This document shows, one piece after another, positions 20,115 to 29,875 of a stretch of DNA of 64,000 nt; within the stretch, counting starts at the first letter, position 1; every line of letters begins with the position of its first letter. Made by a program: the position numbers and the translations under genes. Source of the stretch: an uncultured Mycoplasmatota bacterium (lineage in GTDB: Bacteria; Bacillota_I; Bacilli_A; Izemoplasmatales; Izemoplasmataceae); assembly GCA_913062645.1 (NCBI GenBank), contig CAJXVW010000002.1, positions 1-64,000 of the forward strand, given 5' to 3'. The notes beneath the pieces were generated by a model. It was not told the DNA's origin, searched no databases, and was given only the letters and a program-made list of their open reading frames with translations.

Positions 20115-20142
20115 TATCACTTGACCACTTATTGTCAATACT
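20115..20142 (-). promoter_or_regulatory. promoter of the B12 operon
   Basis: TTGACA (near 20138-20133), a 16-bp spacer and TACAAT, with the TG extension (TGATACAAT). The -35 lies in a short palindrome TATTGTCAATA, directly downstream of dut. Confidence 0.8.
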
Positions 20143-20151
20143 TTTTCCGGT

Positions 20152-20595
20152 TTATTTTCCGGTGCTACCAAAGCCACCGTTTCTGGTCGCATTGACCACT
20201 TTTTCATCGGGACTAGTCAAATACTTCTCGAATATCCCTTGGGCGACACGTTCGCCTTTCCTTAACATAATATCCTCACTGCCGAAATTCCACAAACTGA
20301 CAAGAATGTGCCCGTCGTTGTCGGGATTTCCATAATAGTCCTTGTCGATGATCCCGACGTTGTTGGGGATCGTCAGATGGTAGCGACTGGGCAGGCTGCT
20401 GCGCGGATAGATCTTGAGCACTTCATCGTCCTGCATGTAGGCTTTGACACCGGTCTTGCCATAGCGGATGGCGCCGGCGGGAATCGTCAGATCCTCGACC
20501 AGTGACAAATCGTATCCAGCGCTATGTGTGGTGCTTCTATGGGGTAATTCGAAATCGCATTGTGCAAAGCCTTTGGCTTTTTCAAATCCTCTCAT
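20152..20595 (-). CDS. dut: dUTP diphosphatase family protein
   Basis: A 147-aa trimeric dUTPase-fold protein that removes dUTP to give dUMP. The five motifs are visible: HSAGYDL, PRSSLP, NNVGIIDKDYYGN, RKGERVAQGIF and the flexible C-terminal RNGGFGSTG. Motif 3 differs slightly from the common GxIDxxYRG (Tyr for Arg). The start at 20595 (MRGFEKAKGF) was chosen because it overlaps the NUDIX stop by 4 bp and has AAGGAG upstream. It is last in a three-gene operon. No terminator is seen after it, so some read-through into the B12 riboswitch is possible. Confidence 0.9.
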   Translation of the reverse strand: MRGFEKAKGFAQCDFELPHRSTTHSAGYDLSLVEDLTIPAGAIRYGKTGVKAYMQDDEVLKIYPRSSLPSRYHLTIPNNVGIIDKDYYGNPDNDGHILVSLWNFGSEDIMLRKGERVAQGIFEKYLTSPDEKVVNATRNGGFGSTGK

Positions 20596-21104
20596 GGCGT
20601 CATCTCCTTCAGTAATTTGAGGATGTACAGTTCCCGTTCGGTCCACGGAAACTCATTGTCGGTGTCGACCTTTTTCTGGTTGACGCGAATCGCTTCTTCG
20701 AGTGTCACCCACCGTGGTAAAAAGCGCAGTGCGCGTTCCGACTCACTCAGTTTCATGCCGACGTATTCATCGTTCACTTCGCAAAAATAATAATAGCTGC
20801 GCTGATAGAAATATTTGTCTTCGTCATAGATATCATTGTACAACTGGTCGGTATATCCGAGCGACTCGTTGACACTGATGATTTCGCGACCGACTTCCTC
20901 AATGACCTCTCGACGCAAAGCGACCTCTCGCGGTTCGTCTTTTTCAATGCCGCCGCCGGGAAACTTGTACTCGTTGGACTTCTCGGAAAAGACCATCAGA
21001 ATCTTGCCGTCCTTGATGATGATCGCACGGACGGCAGTCCGGTAGATGATCGGTTGCGCACCATGTTTGCTGGTTCGTCGGTCGAAGATTTTGAGCAGTT
21101 TCAT
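20592..21104 (-). CDS. NUDIX hydrolase
   Basis: A 170-aa NUDIX-fold hydrolase. The NUDIX box is complete: GGGIEKDEPREVALRREVIEEVG, near residues 48-70. NUDIX enzymes cleave nucleoside diphosphates linked to another group, many acting as house-cleaning enzymes. The substrate cannot be told from sequence. It overlaps the methyltransferase stop and the dut start by 4 bp each. Sharing an operon with dut suggests nucleotide-pool sanitising. Confidence 0.9.
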   Translation of the reverse strand: MKLLKIFDRRTSKHGAQPIIYRTAVRAIIIKDGKILMVFSEKSNEYKFPGGGIEKDEPREVALRREVIEEVGREIISVNESLGYTDQLYNDIYDEDKYFYQRSYYYFCEVNDEYVGMKLSESERALRFLPRWVTLEEAIRVNQKKVDTDNEFPWTERELYILKLLKEMTP

Positions 21105-21814
21105 TGCAACACCACCATGTATGTTGTCGCGGATTCGAATCCGTGAACTTTGATGTATTGTTTGATTTCATTGCCGGTTTGCCGGAACTGTGCTTTGGCA
21201 TCCGGGTCGGTGACCCGGTCGACGAGTTTGTCGATCGTATCGTTGAGCCACTGGATTTCCGAATCGGACGATTCTCCGGCGCGGTGGTAATCCAGCACCC
21301 AGTGATCGACGATGGTCATGTCCGATCTGGTTTCGAGACGTGCGAGCAGATCCGCGCGTGACAGCGTATCGCCATGAATTTCACCGAGATGACGATCCAC
21401 GGCGGCGGCGAAGTGATGAATCTTGAGATGTGACAGTTGCGCTTTGGTCAATTGATCGGACACCATTTCCGATATCAGCACGTAGCCGTCCGGTTTCTTG
21501 ACGCGATGCATTTCCCGCAGCACCTTGTCGGTGTCGGCCAAATGATGAAGACTGTTTGACAGACACACCAGATCGAACGAGTTGCGTCGGAAGCGCATCT
21601 GTTCCGCATCCATCCGTTCGAAGCGAATGCGTGAGTCGTCCTGGTGGTTTTTCGTCGCCGTGCGGACGGCGATGGAAAGCGCATCGATGCCGACGATCGA
21701 TCGATAATCCCCATACAGTTGTCGGATCAATCCGATGAAACTGCCGGATCCGGTTGCGACATCAAGAATGTTCTGTGGCTTTACATCTTGCAAGAACTGG
21801 GCAAATCGATTCAT
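21101..21814 (-). CDS. SAM-dependent methyltransferase
   Basis: A 237-aa class I methyltransferase. Motif I is LDVATGSGSFIG (about 17-28), the acidic strand 2 end is VGIDAL, and the post-motif II stretch is FDLVCLSNSLHHL. It resembles the UbiE/Methyltransf_11 group. The substrate is unknown. It is the first gene of the operon with NUDIX and dut and has its own TGATATAAT promoter. AGGAGGTG precedes the ATG. Confidence 0.88.
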   Translation of the reverse strand: MNRFAQFLQDVKPQNILDVATGSGSFIGLIRQLYGDYRSIVGIDALSIAVRTATKNHQDDSRIRFERMDAEQMRFRRNSFDLVCLSNSLHHLADTDKVLREMHRVKKPDGYVLISEMVSDQLTKAQLSHLKIHHFAAAVDRHLGEIHGDTLSRADLLARLETRSDMTIVDHWVLDYHRAGESSDSEIQWLNDTIDKLVDRVTDPDAKAQFRQTGNEIKQYIKVHGFESATTYMVVLQ

Positions 21815-21843
21815 CGTTTCACCTCCTGCGCCATGATACCATC

Positions 21844-21852
21844 ATTATATCA
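21844..21852 (-). promoter_or_regulatory. extended -10 promoter, methyltransferase-NUDIX-dut
   Basis: TGATATAAT with its -10 hexamer at 21849-21844. No good -35. Confidence 0.65.
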
Positions 21853-21883
21853 TAACGCTTTCAAAATCCCCATCATATTTCCA

Positions 21884-21912
21884 AGAAAAAAGCCGACACG
21901 TGGGTGTCGGCT
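21884..21912 (-). terminator. terminator of the fatty-acid operon
   Basis: AGCCGACAC/GTGTCGGCT perfect stem with a T tract (TTTTTTCTT) on the minus strand, starting right at the fabZ stop. Confidence 0.92.
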
Positions 21913-21913
21913 G

Positions 21914-22342
21914 TCATTCTCCTACGGCGAACTTGAGTTCCGCCTGAACGGCAATTTGACCATCGACTTTGGCGGTTGCCGTGCCAAACCCGATCGGGCC
22001 CTTCTGTTTGACGATTTCCACTTCGAGTTCCAGCGTGTCGCCGGGAATCACCTTGCGCCGAAACTTGCATTTGTCGATGCCGGCGAAATAGGCGATCTTG
22101 CCTTTGTTGTCCTCGAGTGACAGGATGATTACGGCACCCGCTTGCGCGAGTGCTTCCACGATCAGCACGCCGGGCATGACATGTTCTTGAGGAAAGTGTC
22201 CCATGAACTGCATTTCGTTGGCGCTGACGTTCTTGATCGCCTTGCAGCGGACACCGGGTTCGAGTTCGGTGACCCGGTCGATCAGCAAGAACGGATAGCG
22301 ATGCGGAATGATGGCTTGAATCTGATTGCTGTTGAGTTCCAT
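21914..22342 (-). CDS. fabZ: 3-hydroxyacyl-ACP dehydratase FabZ
   Basis: A hot-dog-fold dehydratase of 142 aa that converts 3-hydroxyacyl-ACP to trans-2-enoyl-ACP. The active-site His is in [13 protein letters not shown] and the Glu in VEALAQAG. It is the last gene of the operon, 2 nt after fabF, with GGGGGTAA as ribosome binding site. Confidence 0.97.
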   Translation of the reverse strand: MELNSNQIQAIIPHRYPFLLIDRVTELEPGVRCKAIKNVSANEMQFMGHFPQEHVMPGVLIVEALAQAGAVIILSLEDNKGKIAYFAGIDKCKFRRKVIPGDTLELEVEIVKQKGPIGFGTATAKVDGQIAVQAELKFAVGE

Positions 22343-22344
22343 GA

Positions 22345-23586
22345 TTACCCCCTGAATTTCTTGAACAAGAGTGTCGCGTTGTGGCCGCCGAATCCGAGTG
22401 AATTCGAGATGGCTACATCAACCTCTTTTGTTATACCATGACCGAGGGTATAATTCAAGTCGCATTCGTCGGGGTCGAGTTCTTTGCTGTTGATCGTCGG
22501 CGGCACGACATCGTCGCGCACCGCGAGCAGCGAGAACAACGCTTCGACGGCACCACTCGCTCCAAGCAGGTGGCCGGTCATGCTTTTCGTCGACGAGACG
22601 TTGAGTTTGTAGGCATGATCCCCGAACGCGCGTTTGATGGCGAGCGTCTCGGTCTTGTCGTTGAGCGGCGTACTGGTCCCATGGGCATTGATGTAGTCGA
22701 CGTCTTCGGGTTGCAGCCCGGCGTCGTCGATGGCCATCAGCATGCACTTCATGGCGCCGGCGGCTTCCGGATCGGGTCCGGTGATGTGGTAGGCGTCGCA
22801 GGTGGCTCCGTATCCAGCGATTTCGCCGTAAATCGTCGCCCCGCGTTTTCTGGCGTGTTCGTATTCTTCCAATATCAAGGTCGCAGCGCCTTCGCCCATG
22901 ACGAATCCGCTGCGGTTCTTGTCGAAGGGGATCGACGCGTAGCTGGGATCGTTGGACTTGTTGAGCGCCTGCATGACATTGAACCCACCCAGTCCAAGCG
23001 GAATCAAGCTGCCTTCGGCGCCGCCGCTGACAACGATGTCGAGATAACCGTCGCGGATGGCCCGGAACGCATCGCCGATCGAGTTGCTGGCGCTGGCACA
23101 GGCGGTGACGGCGCTGGTGGCGATGCCGTTCAGTCCATAATCAATGGCGATCTGGCCGGCGGCCATGTTGATGATCGCACCGGGAATGAAGAACGGACTG
23201 AGTCGGTCGTATCCGCGTTCCTGCGCCTTGTCTTCTTCGCTGGCGATCGTGCTGAGTCCGCCGATGCCGCTGCCGTAATAGACACCGCAGCGATCGCGGT
23301 CTTCGTTGTTGAAATCGAGTTTGGAATCTTCGATGGCCTCCTTGGTGGCGACCATCGCCAGTTGAATGAAACGGTCCATGCGCTTGACGAACTTGCGGCC
23401 AAGCGCTTCATCGAAATCAAAATCCTTGATCTCACCGCCGATTTTCACCTCGTTGCCATCGACGCTGAAGGTCTTGATGTGATCGATGCCGTTTGCTCCT
23501 GCTTTGGCTTGTTCCCATGTGGTCTTGGCATCGTTGCCGATCGGGGTGATCGCACCGATGCCGGTGATGACGACTCGTCGTTTCAT
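22345..23586 (-). CDS. fabF: 3-oxoacyl-ACP synthase II
   Basis: A condensing enzyme of 413 aa that extends acyl-ACP with malonyl-ACP. The catalytic triad is visible: Cys in [12 protein letters not shown] (about 163), His in [11 protein letters not shown] and His in [12 protein letters not shown]. It is immediately downstream of fabG. Confidence 0.97.
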   Translation of the reverse strand: MKRRVVITGIGAITPIGNDAKTTWEQAKAGANGIDHIKTFSVDGNEVKIGGEIKDFDFDEALGRKFVKRMDRFIQLAMVATKEAIEDSKLDFNNEDRDRCGVYYGSGIGGLSTIASEEDKAQERGYDRLSPFFIPGAIINMAAGQIAIDYGLNGIATSAVTACASASNSIGDAFRAIRDGYLDIVVSGGAEGSLIPLGLGGFNVMQALNKSNDPSYASIPFDKNRSGFVMGEGAATLILEEYEHARKRGATIYGEIAGYGATCDAYHITGPDPEAAGAMKCMLMAIDDAGLQPEDVDYINAHGTSTPLNDKTETLAIKRAFGDHAYKLNVSSTKSMTGHLLGASGAVEALFSLLAVRDDVVPPTINSKELDPDECDLNYTLGHGITKEVDVAISNSLGFGGHNATLLFKKFRG

Positions 23587-23587
23587 G

Positions 23588-24328
23588 TCAGATCATTCCT
23601 CCATTGACGCCGAGCACCTGGCCGGTGATGTATGACGCCTTGGAACTGGCCAGAAACAGACAGGCGTTGGCGATGTCTTCGGGTTTGCCGAAGGTGCCCA
23701 GGGGAATCTGGTTCATGTACTGTTTCTTGACTTCCGACGGCAGGTTCTCGGTCATCTTGGTTTCGATGAAACCGGGTGCGACCGCGTTGACGCGGACGCC
23801 GCGGGCCCCGAACTCCTTGGCGAGGCTTTTGGTCAGACCGATGATGCCGGCTTTGCTGGCGACGTAGTTGCTCTGACCGGCGTTGCCGATGATGCCGACG
23901 ACCGACGAGATGTTGATGATGCTGCCGCTGCGTTGCTTGGTCATCGTGCGGGCGACGGCCTTGCTCATGTTCCAGGTGCCTTTGAGATTGACGGCGATGA
24001 CCTGGTCGAAGTCTTCTTCTTTCATCCGCAGAATAAGATTGTCGCGGGTGATGCCGCTGTTGTTGATGAGCACGTCAACGGTGCCGAATGTCTCGGTCGC
24101 CGTTGCAATCATTCGGTCGCAATCGGCGAGCTTGGTGACGTCGCCATGAACGGCGATGGCATCGCCGCCGAGGTTCTTGATATGACTGACGGTATCGATG
24201 GCGGTCTCTTCGTTGACGATGTAGTTGACAACGACATTCGCCCCCTTGTTGCCGAAACTGAGGGCGATTTCCCGACCGATGCCGGAATTGCCACCGGTGA
24301 CGATGACTGTAGTTCCTTTCATTCCCAT
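23588..24328 (-). CDS. fabG: 3-oxoacyl-ACP reductase
   Basis: An SDR reductase of 246 aa using NADPH on 3-oxoacyl-ACP. The nucleotide site is TGGNSGIG and the catalytic Ser-Tyr-Lys lie in INISSVVG and NYVASKAG. The start at 24328 was chosen because GGAGG lies 5 nt upstream and the ATG is 1 nt after the fabD stop. The longer open frame reads back into fabD. Confidence 0.97.
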   Translation of the reverse strand: MGMKGTTVIVTGGNSGIGREIALSFGNKGANVVVNYIVNEETAIDTVSHIKNLGGDAIAVHGDVTKLADCDRMIATATETFGTVDVLINNSGITRDNLILRMKEEDFDQVIAVNLKGTWNMSKAVARTMTKQRSGSIINISSVVGIIGNAGQSNYVASKAGIIGLTKSLAKEFGARGVRVNAVAPGFIETKMTENLPSEVKKQYMNQIPLGTFGKPEDIANACLFLASSKASYITGQVLGVNGGMI

Positions 24329-24329
24329 G

Positions 24330-25247
24330 TTAACCTCCAATGGTTGTCCTTGTGGTTTCCAGTGACGCCCGGTCTTCGACGTTGAGAATCGTGACCGTGC
24401 GATTGATTTTCTTAATGAATCCGCCGAGCACCCGCTTCGGACCGATTTCGACAAATGTGTCGACACCGTCTTCCAGCAACCGTTCGATCATTTGATAGAA
24501 CCGGACGCTGTGGGTGATTTGCTCGGTGAGGATCATGGCAAGGTCACCGGCGAGGTAATCGCCCGTGACGTTGACAAGCAGATGCTTGTTGGCTGCTTGG
24601 AACGCGGTGCGCTCCAGATCGCCCGCAAAGGCCAGGGCCGCCTCGTTCATCAACGCCGAATGGAACGGGCCGCTGGTGTTGAGGGGGATCGCCCGTTTGC
24701 CGCCTTGCTCAAGAGCCGATTCGGCAACGTAGTTGACGGCGGTCTGTTCACCGCTGATGACGAGTTGCCCGTATGTGTTGTAATTGGCGATGGTGACATA
24801 GCCGGGGGCGTTGGCGACCAACTGCTCGAGCATTTGTGCATCGCCGCCGAGGATTGCCGTCATTGCGCCTTCGACGTGTTCGGACGCGGCGGCCATGTGG
24901 GCACCGCGCTGTTCCAACAGGCGCAATCCCTGTTCGAAGGTGATGCATCCGGCGTCGTACAGGGCTCCGTATTCGCCTAGCGACAAGCCACAGGTGTGGG
25001 TGCTTTCGATGCCGTTCAGTCGCAACAGATCGGTGATCGCCGCGTACAGGACGAACATCAGCGGTTGCGTGTATCTGGTGTCGTTGAGCTTGTCCTCATC
25101 ATGAAACAGGATGTCCTTGACGTCATATCCAAGGATGTCCGACGCTTGATCAACTCGTTCGCGGACAACGGCATGATCGTCATAGAGTTCTTGGCCCATG
25201 CCGACATACTGCGACCCTTGTCCGGCATACAGAAATGCGATCTTCAT
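24330..25247 (-). CDS. fabD: malonyl-CoA:ACP malonyltransferase
   Basis: FabD (305 aa) moves malonyl from CoA to ACP. The nucleophile Ser is in GLSLGEYGAL near residue 90, the N-terminus has FLYAGQGSQYVGMG, and the His is in GPFHSALM. The start is ATG 25247, 5 nt after GAGGTGG; two GTG codons upstream are less likely. It lies 10 nt after fabH. Confidence 0.97.
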   Translation of the reverse strand: MKIAFLYAGQGSQYVGMGQELYDDHAVVRERVDQASDILGYDVKDILFHDEDKLNDTRYTQPLMFVLYAAITDLLRLNGIESTHTCGLSLGEYGALYDAGCITFEQGLRLLEQRGAHMAAASEHVEGAMTAILGGDAQMLEQLVANAPGYVTIANYNTYGQLVISGEQTAVNYVAESALEQGGKRAIPLNTSGPFHSALMNEAALAFAGDLERTAFQAANKHLLVNVTGDYLAGDLAMILTEQITHSVRFYQMIERLLEDGVDTFVEIGPKRVLGGFIKKINRTVTILNVEDRASLETTRTTIGG

Positions 25248-25257
25248 CGACACCACC

Positions 25258-26226
25258 TCAATACTTGATCAGGGCGCCGCCCCAGGTGAAACCGCCACCG
25301 AAGGCGACGGTGATGAAGGTATCGCCCCGTTTGAGTTTGCCGCTTCGGATCGCTTCGTCGATCGCCAGCGGCACGCTGGCGGCCGAAGTGTTGCCGTATT
25401 CATGAATGTTGAGGAAGCATTTTTCCAGCGGGTAATTCAAGTCGCGAGCGGCTTTGTCGATGATTCGTTCGTTGGCCTGGTGGGCGACGATCGAATCCAG
25501 ATCATCCAACACCAGATGGTTGCGCTCGAGCAGATCACGAACTGTTTGCGGCATGATTCTGGTTGCGAACTTGAACACTTCGCGACCGTTCATGTGAATG
25601 TGATCCTGGGTGCTCTTGTCATTTTCATAAGGGTTTTTCAGCTCGACGTTGTCGCAGATCAGATAGCTGTTGACATCACCGTCGCTGCCGATGATGATGT
25701 CCTTGATCTTGTCGGTCTCGCTGGTGCCGATGATCATCGCTCCAGCCGCGTCGCCAAACAGCACGCAGGTGTTGCGGTCGGACCAGTCGGTGAGCCGGGT
25801 CAGGGTTTCCGCGCCGACGATCAGGGCGGTCTTGTACGCACCGCTTTTGATCATCTTGTCGACGATTTCCAGCGCATAGAGAAAACCGCTGCAGGCCGCG
25901 TTGATGTCAAACGCCATGATCTTGCCGAGTCCGAGTCGGGCTTGCAGGAGTTGTGAGACACCGGGGAAATAATGGTCCGGAGTGACCGTCGCGACCACGA
26001 CGAGATCGATGTCGACCTTGTCGATGCCGGCGTTCTGAATCGCCTTGATTGCCGCTTGTTCAGCGAGGTCGATGGTGTATTCATCGGTCGCGATGTGACG
26101 GCGTTTTATGCCCGTCCGCGAGGTGATCCATTCGTCCGAGGTTTCGACGATCTTCGTCAGATCCTCGTTGGTGAGCACTTTGCTCGGGGTATAGCTTCCC
26201 GTTCCTTTGATTTCTGTATATGTCAT
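25258..26226 (-). CDS. fabH: 3-oxoacyl-ACP synthase III
   Basis: FabH (322 aa) starts fatty-acid synthesis by joining acyl-CoA to malonyl-ACP. The triad is Cys in NAACSGFLYALE (about 113), His in IVAHQANERII and Asn in HEYGNTSAAS. The ATG overlaps the accA stop by 4 bp, with GGAGGTG upstream. Confidence 0.97.
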   Translation of the reverse strand: MTYTEIKGTGSYTPSKVLTNEDLTKIVETSDEWITSRTGIKRRHIATDEYTIDLAEQAAIKAIQNAGIDKVDIDLVVVATVTPDHYFPGVSQLLQARLGLGKIMAFDINAACSGFLYALEIVDKMIKSGAYKTALIVGAETLTRLTDWSDRNTCVLFGDAAGAMIIGTSETDKIKDIIIGSDGDVNSYLICDNVELKNPYENDKSTQDHIHMNGREVFKFATRIMPQTVRDLLERNHLVLDDLDSIVAHQANERIIDKAARDLNYPLEKCFLNIHEYGNTSAASVPLAIDEAIRSGKLKRGDTFITVAFGGGFTWGGALIKY

Positions 26227-27179
26227 CGTTTGACACCTCCGAGATTTTCGTAGTTGAAGCGTTGGAAGAAGCCCATGTCGCGGTACTTCTTGATGCGCGC
26301 GTCGCGCAGATCGATGTTCGACATGTGACGCAGGGCGTCGAGTTCTTCGACAATCGCCACTTTGGTGTATTCATACGTGAGTTCGGGATCAAAATGCGCG
26401 CCGCCGATCGGTTCGGCGACGATGCGGTCGATGATGCCGAACTCTTCCAGATCGTAGCTTGTCAGTTTCATCACTTCAGCGGCTTTGCTGGCGAGAGAGG
26501 AATCCTTCCACAAAATCGACGCATAGCCTTCGGGTGAGAGAATCGAGTAAATGGCATTCTCGAGCATCAGCACCTTGTTGGCAACGCCCAGTGCGAGCGC
26601 TCCGCCGCTGCCGCCTTCACCGATGATGACGGCGATGATCGGCACGGTAAACCCGCTCATTTCCAGCAGGTTGCGAGCGATTGCCTCTCCTTGGCCGCGC
26701 TCTTCCGCGCCAAGACCGGGATACGCTCCAGGGGTATCGATGAAGGTGATGATCGGCCGATTGAATTTTTCCGCCTGTTTCATCAGCCGCAGTGCCTTGC
26801 GGTAACCCTCGGGATGCGGCATCGCGAAGTTGCGTTCGAGGTTCTCATCGAGATTCTTGCCCTTCTGCTGGGCGACGACGGTGACAGCCCGACCGTTCAA
26901 CATCGCGATCCCGCCGAGAATACTGAGGTCGTCGCGATACAAATGGTCGCCATGCAGTTCATAGAAGTCGTCAAAGATGTAGTCGATGAAGTCGCGTGAC
27001 GTCGGTCGTTGCTGGTGACGGGCTAGGAGCACGCGGTCCCAGGCGGTGAGGTTGGTCATCGCCGACTTCTTGTATTTTTCCATTTCGTCTTTGAGGGAAC
27101 GAATCATCTCGGGGTTGTCGAGTTCTTCGATCTTTGCGGCGAGTTCGCGGAGTTTCCGTTCTTTTTCAAGGATGTTCAT
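26223..27179 (-). CDS. accA: acetyl-CoA carboxylase carboxyltransferase alpha subunit
   Basis: The alpha half (318 aa) of the carboxyltransferase that moves CO2 from carboxybiotin to acetyl-CoA. Crotonase-fold signatures are FIDTPGAYPGLGAEERGQ and GEGGSGGALALG. It overlaps accD by 4 bp, favouring equal synthesis of the two subunits. Confidence 0.97.
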   Translation of the reverse strand: MNILEKERKLRELAAKIEELDNPEMIRSLKDEMEKYKKSAMTNLTAWDRVLLARHQQRPTSRDFIDYIFDDFYELHGDHLYRDDLSILGGIAMLNGRAVTVVAQQKGKNLDENLERNFAMPHPEGYRKALRLMKQAEKFNRPIITFIDTPGAYPGLGAEERGQGEAIARNLLEMSGFTVPIIAVIIGEGGSGGALALGVANKVLMLENAIYSILSPEGYASILWKDSSLASKAAEVMKLTSYDLEEFGIIDRIVAEPIGGAHFDPELTYEYTKVAIVEELDALRHMSNIDLRDARIKKYRDMGFFQRFNYENLGGVKR

Positions 27180-28060
27180 AGCGGATACCTCCGATGCATG
27201 ACCAAGAGTTTCGCAAGCGTGTCACGCAGATCTTTGCGTTCGACGACGCGATCGACGAAGCCCTTGTCCTGGAGGAATTCGCTGCGTTGGAACCCTTCGG
27301 GCAGGGTCTGTTTGATGGTCTGTTCGATGACGCGGGGACCGGCGAAACCGATCAGTGCGCCGGGTTCGGCGAGCGTGATGTCGGCGATCGATGCGAAACT
27401 GGCGGTGACACCACCGGTGGTGGGGTGCGTCAACACACTGATGTAGAGGTGCCCTTGGTCGCTGTGCTTGAGCACCGCGGCACTGGTTTTGGCCATCTGC
27501 ATCAGACTGAAGATGCCCTCTTGCATGCGAGCGCCGCCCGATGCGGTGAAGATGATAATCGGCAGCTTTTTATATATGGCATATTCAAAGCTGCGGGTGA
27601 CTTTTTCCCCGACAACGCTACCCATGCTGCCCATCAGGAAGTAACTGTCCATGACGCCGATCACGCAGGGGTTGCCCTTGATCTTGCAGTAGCCGTAGAT
27701 GTAGGCTTCGTCAAGATCGGTCTTCTCCTGATATTGTTTGATCTTCTCGTCGTACCCGTCCTGAAACAGCGGATTGAGCGTGATGTATCCGAGTCCCTTC
27801 TCGATGAACGAGCCGGGATCGACGGTGATGTTGATGCGGTCGATGGCGCGCATCTTGAAATGTTCGCCACAATGCTTGCAGACGAACTGCTCCTGGGCGA
27901 TTTGTTTCATGTTCACCGGTTCGGCGCAATTGCTGCACTTCTCATACAGTCCCTTGGGGACGTCGATGTTGCTGTCGCGGTTGTAGTTGCGACGTGGACG
28001 GTCCACGTGTTTGGCCCGTTCCTGTTTTCGTTGTTCGAATGCTTTGACAAGATCATTCAT
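27176..28060 (-). CDS. accD: acetyl-CoA carboxylase carboxyltransferase beta subunit
   Basis: The beta half of the carboxyltransferase (about 294 aa). The N-terminal zinc ribbon is visible as CSNCAEPVNMKQIA and CKHCGEHF, and the acyl-CoA site as TASGGARMQEGIFSLMQMAK. The start is either ATG 28060 (MNDLVKAF; AGGA 10 nt upstream, my choice) or ATG 28069. Both overlap the accC end. Confidence 0.96.
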   Translation of the reverse strand: MNDLVKAFEQRKQERAKHVDRPRRNYNRDSNIDVPKGLYEKCSNCAEPVNMKQIAQEQFVCKHCGEHFKMRAIDRINITVDPGSFIEKGLGYITLNPLFQDGYDEKIKQYQEKTDLDEAYIYGYCKIKGNPCVIGVMDSYFLMGSMGSVVGEKVTRSFEYAIYKKLPIIIFTASGGARMQEGIFSLMQMAKTSAAVLKHSDQGHLYISVLTHPTTGGVTASFASIADITLAEPGALIGFAGPRVIEQTIKQTLPEGFQRSEFLQDKGFVDRVVERKDLRDTLAKLLVMHRRYPL

Positions 28061-29414
28061 GACTATCATATCCTAACAGCGATTCGAGATGTCGGACGAT
28101 GAATCCGGTGTCGAACTCGCCTCGTTGGTATTCGTCGTTTTCGAGAATCTTGAGACAGAACTCGCGGTTGTTGTCGACGCCGTCGATGATCAGTTCGTCA
28201 AGCGACGCGATCATCTTGCGGATCGCCTCGTTGCGGCTGTTGGCGTGAACGATCAGTTTCCCCATCATGGAATCGTAATACGGCGGAATCTGATACCCGG
28301 TGTAGATGAAGCTGTCGAAACGAATGCCGTGACCGTTCGGGACGTGAAGAAGCTTGACCGTGCCCGGAGACGGACGGAAGTTTTCCTTGGGGTTCTCAGC
28401 ATTCACACGCACCTCGATGCTGTGACCTTGCAGCCGGACGTCATCCTGTTGGAACGACAGTTCTTCGCCGCTGGCGATCTTGATCTGTTCCTGGATGATG
28501 TCGATGCCGGTGACCATTTCGGTGACGGGATGTTCGACTTGTATCCGCGTATTCATTTCGATGAAATAAAATGCGTCGCCACTGACGAGGAACTCAATCG
28601 TGCCGGCGTTCTCATAGCCCACCGTACGGGCCGCCTTGACGGCGGCTTCACCCATCGCATCGCGCAGTTTGGATGAAATCAGACTCGGTGCCTCTTCGAT
28701 GACCTTTTGGTTGCGGCGCTGGATCGAACAGTCGCGTTCGCCCAGATGCACCACGTTGCCGTATTTGTCGGCGATGATCTGAAACTCGATGTGTTTGGGA
28801 TGAAGCAGATACTTCTCCAAATACATCGTGTCATCGCCAAAAGCGATTTTCGCCTCGGATTTGGCCGTTTCGAAGGCGCGAGCAAAATCGTCCGGTGAAT
28901 AGGCGATGCGCATGCCGCGGCCACCGCCACCGGCGCTGGCCTTGATCAAGACCGGATATCCAATCTGATCGGCGAGCGTCTTGGCTTCACTGAGCGTCGC
29001 AACAGCGCCGTCGCTACCCGGTACGACCGGGACGCCGGCGGCGATCATCATCTCGCGCGCTTTCGATTTGTTGCCCATGTTGGAAATGGCATCCGCCTTG
29101 GGACCGATGAAGCGAATCCCACATTCGATGCACAGTTCGGCAAATGCGGCGTTCTCGCTCAAAAAGCCGAACCCGGGATGGATCGCCTCCGCACCGGTCG
29201 ACACCGCCGCGGTGATGATGTTTTCCATGTTCAGGTACGACTCGCTGGATTTGTTGCCGCCGACGCAGACCGCTTCATCGGCCAGCTGCACATGCAGCGC
29301 CGATCGGTCCGCCTCGCTGTAGATTGCCACCGTTTCAACACCCATCTGCTTGCAGGCACGGATGATCCGAACGGCGATTTCACCACGGTTCGCAATGAGA
29401 ATCTTTTGAAACAT
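28053..29414 (-). CDS. accC: biotin carboxylase
   Basis: Biotin carboxylase of 453 aa, ATP-grasp fold, charging biotin on AccB with bicarbonate. Motifs are the glycine loop KASAGGGGRGMR, FIEMNTRIQVEHPVTE with catalytic Glu and Arg, and EKYLLHPKHIEFQ. The ATG shares one base with the accB stop (TAATG). Confidence 0.98.
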   Translation of the reverse strand: MFQKILIANRGEIAVRIIRACKQMGVETVAIYSEADRSALHVQLADEAVCVGGNKSSESYLNMENIITAAVSTGAEAIHPGFGFLSENAAFAELCIECGIRFIGPKADAISNMGNKSKAREMMIAAGVPVVPGSDGAVATLSEAKTLADQIGYPVLIKASAGGGGRGMRIAYSPDDFARAFETAKSEAKIAFGDDTMYLEKYLLHPKHIEFQIIADKYGNVVHLGERDCSIQRRNQKVIEEAPSLISSKLRDAMGEAAVKAARTVGYENAGTIEFLVSGDAFYFIEMNTRIQVEHPVTEMVTGIDIIQEQIKIASGEELSFQQDDVRLQGHSIEVRVNAENPKENFRPSPGTVKLLHVPNGHGIRFDSFIYTGYQIPPYYDSMMGKLIVHANSRNEAIRKMIASLDELIIDGVDNNREFCLKILENDEYQRGEFDTGFIVRHLESLLGYDSHE

Positions 29415-29851
29415 TATTCCTTGATTTCCATGATGATCTGGCCGTACTCGACCATCGTCGCATCGCTGACGTGAATGTTCACGATCGTGCCGCTGACGGG
29501 TGCCGTGACTTCGTTCATGACCTTCATCGCTTCCACGATGAAGAGCGTTTCGCCCTTGGTCACCTTCTGGTTGACACGGACGAACGGACTGGCATCCGGG
29601 GACGGACTTTCATAAAACGTGCCGACAAGTGGTGCCTTGACGAGCACCAGATCGTCCGCCGGCGCTTCTTGGGCGGCCGGTGGGGGCGTTTGTGCGACCG
29701 GTTCGGCGACTGCGACCGGGATGTTGGTTACCGTGGTGTGGTTGCTTCGTTTCTCCAACTTGATGCTGAAGTCGTTTTCCGAGATTTCAAGTTTGTCGAT
29801 GGTCGACTCCTCGAACTCCTTGATGATGTTCTTGATCTGTCGTAAATCCAT
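29414..29851 (-). CDS. accB: biotin carboxyl carrier protein
   Basis: BCCP (145 aa) carries the biotin of acetyl-CoA carboxylase. The C-terminal biotinyl domain has the acceptor Lys in VEAMKVMNEV. An Ala/Pro-rich linker spans about 50-68, and an N-terminal dimer segment precedes it. AGGAGG lies 7 nt before the ATG. The ligase BirA is encoded 0.9 kb upstream. Confidence 0.97.
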   Translation of the reverse strand: MDLRQIKNIIKEFEESTIDKLEISENDFSIKLEKRSNHTTVTNIPVAVAEPVAQTPPPAAQEAPADDLVLVKAPLVGTFYESPSPDASPFVRVNQKVTKGETLFIVEAMKVMNEVTAPVSGTIVNIHVSDATMVEYGQIIMEIKE

Positions 29852-29875
29852 TCAAAACCCTCCTAAAATGATAAA

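Noticed and set aside
20139-20167. CCGGAAAATAAACCGG hairpin at the dut stop as a terminator
   Set aside because: It is followed by A-rich, not T-rich, sequence on the minus strand, so it does not fit an intrinsic terminator.
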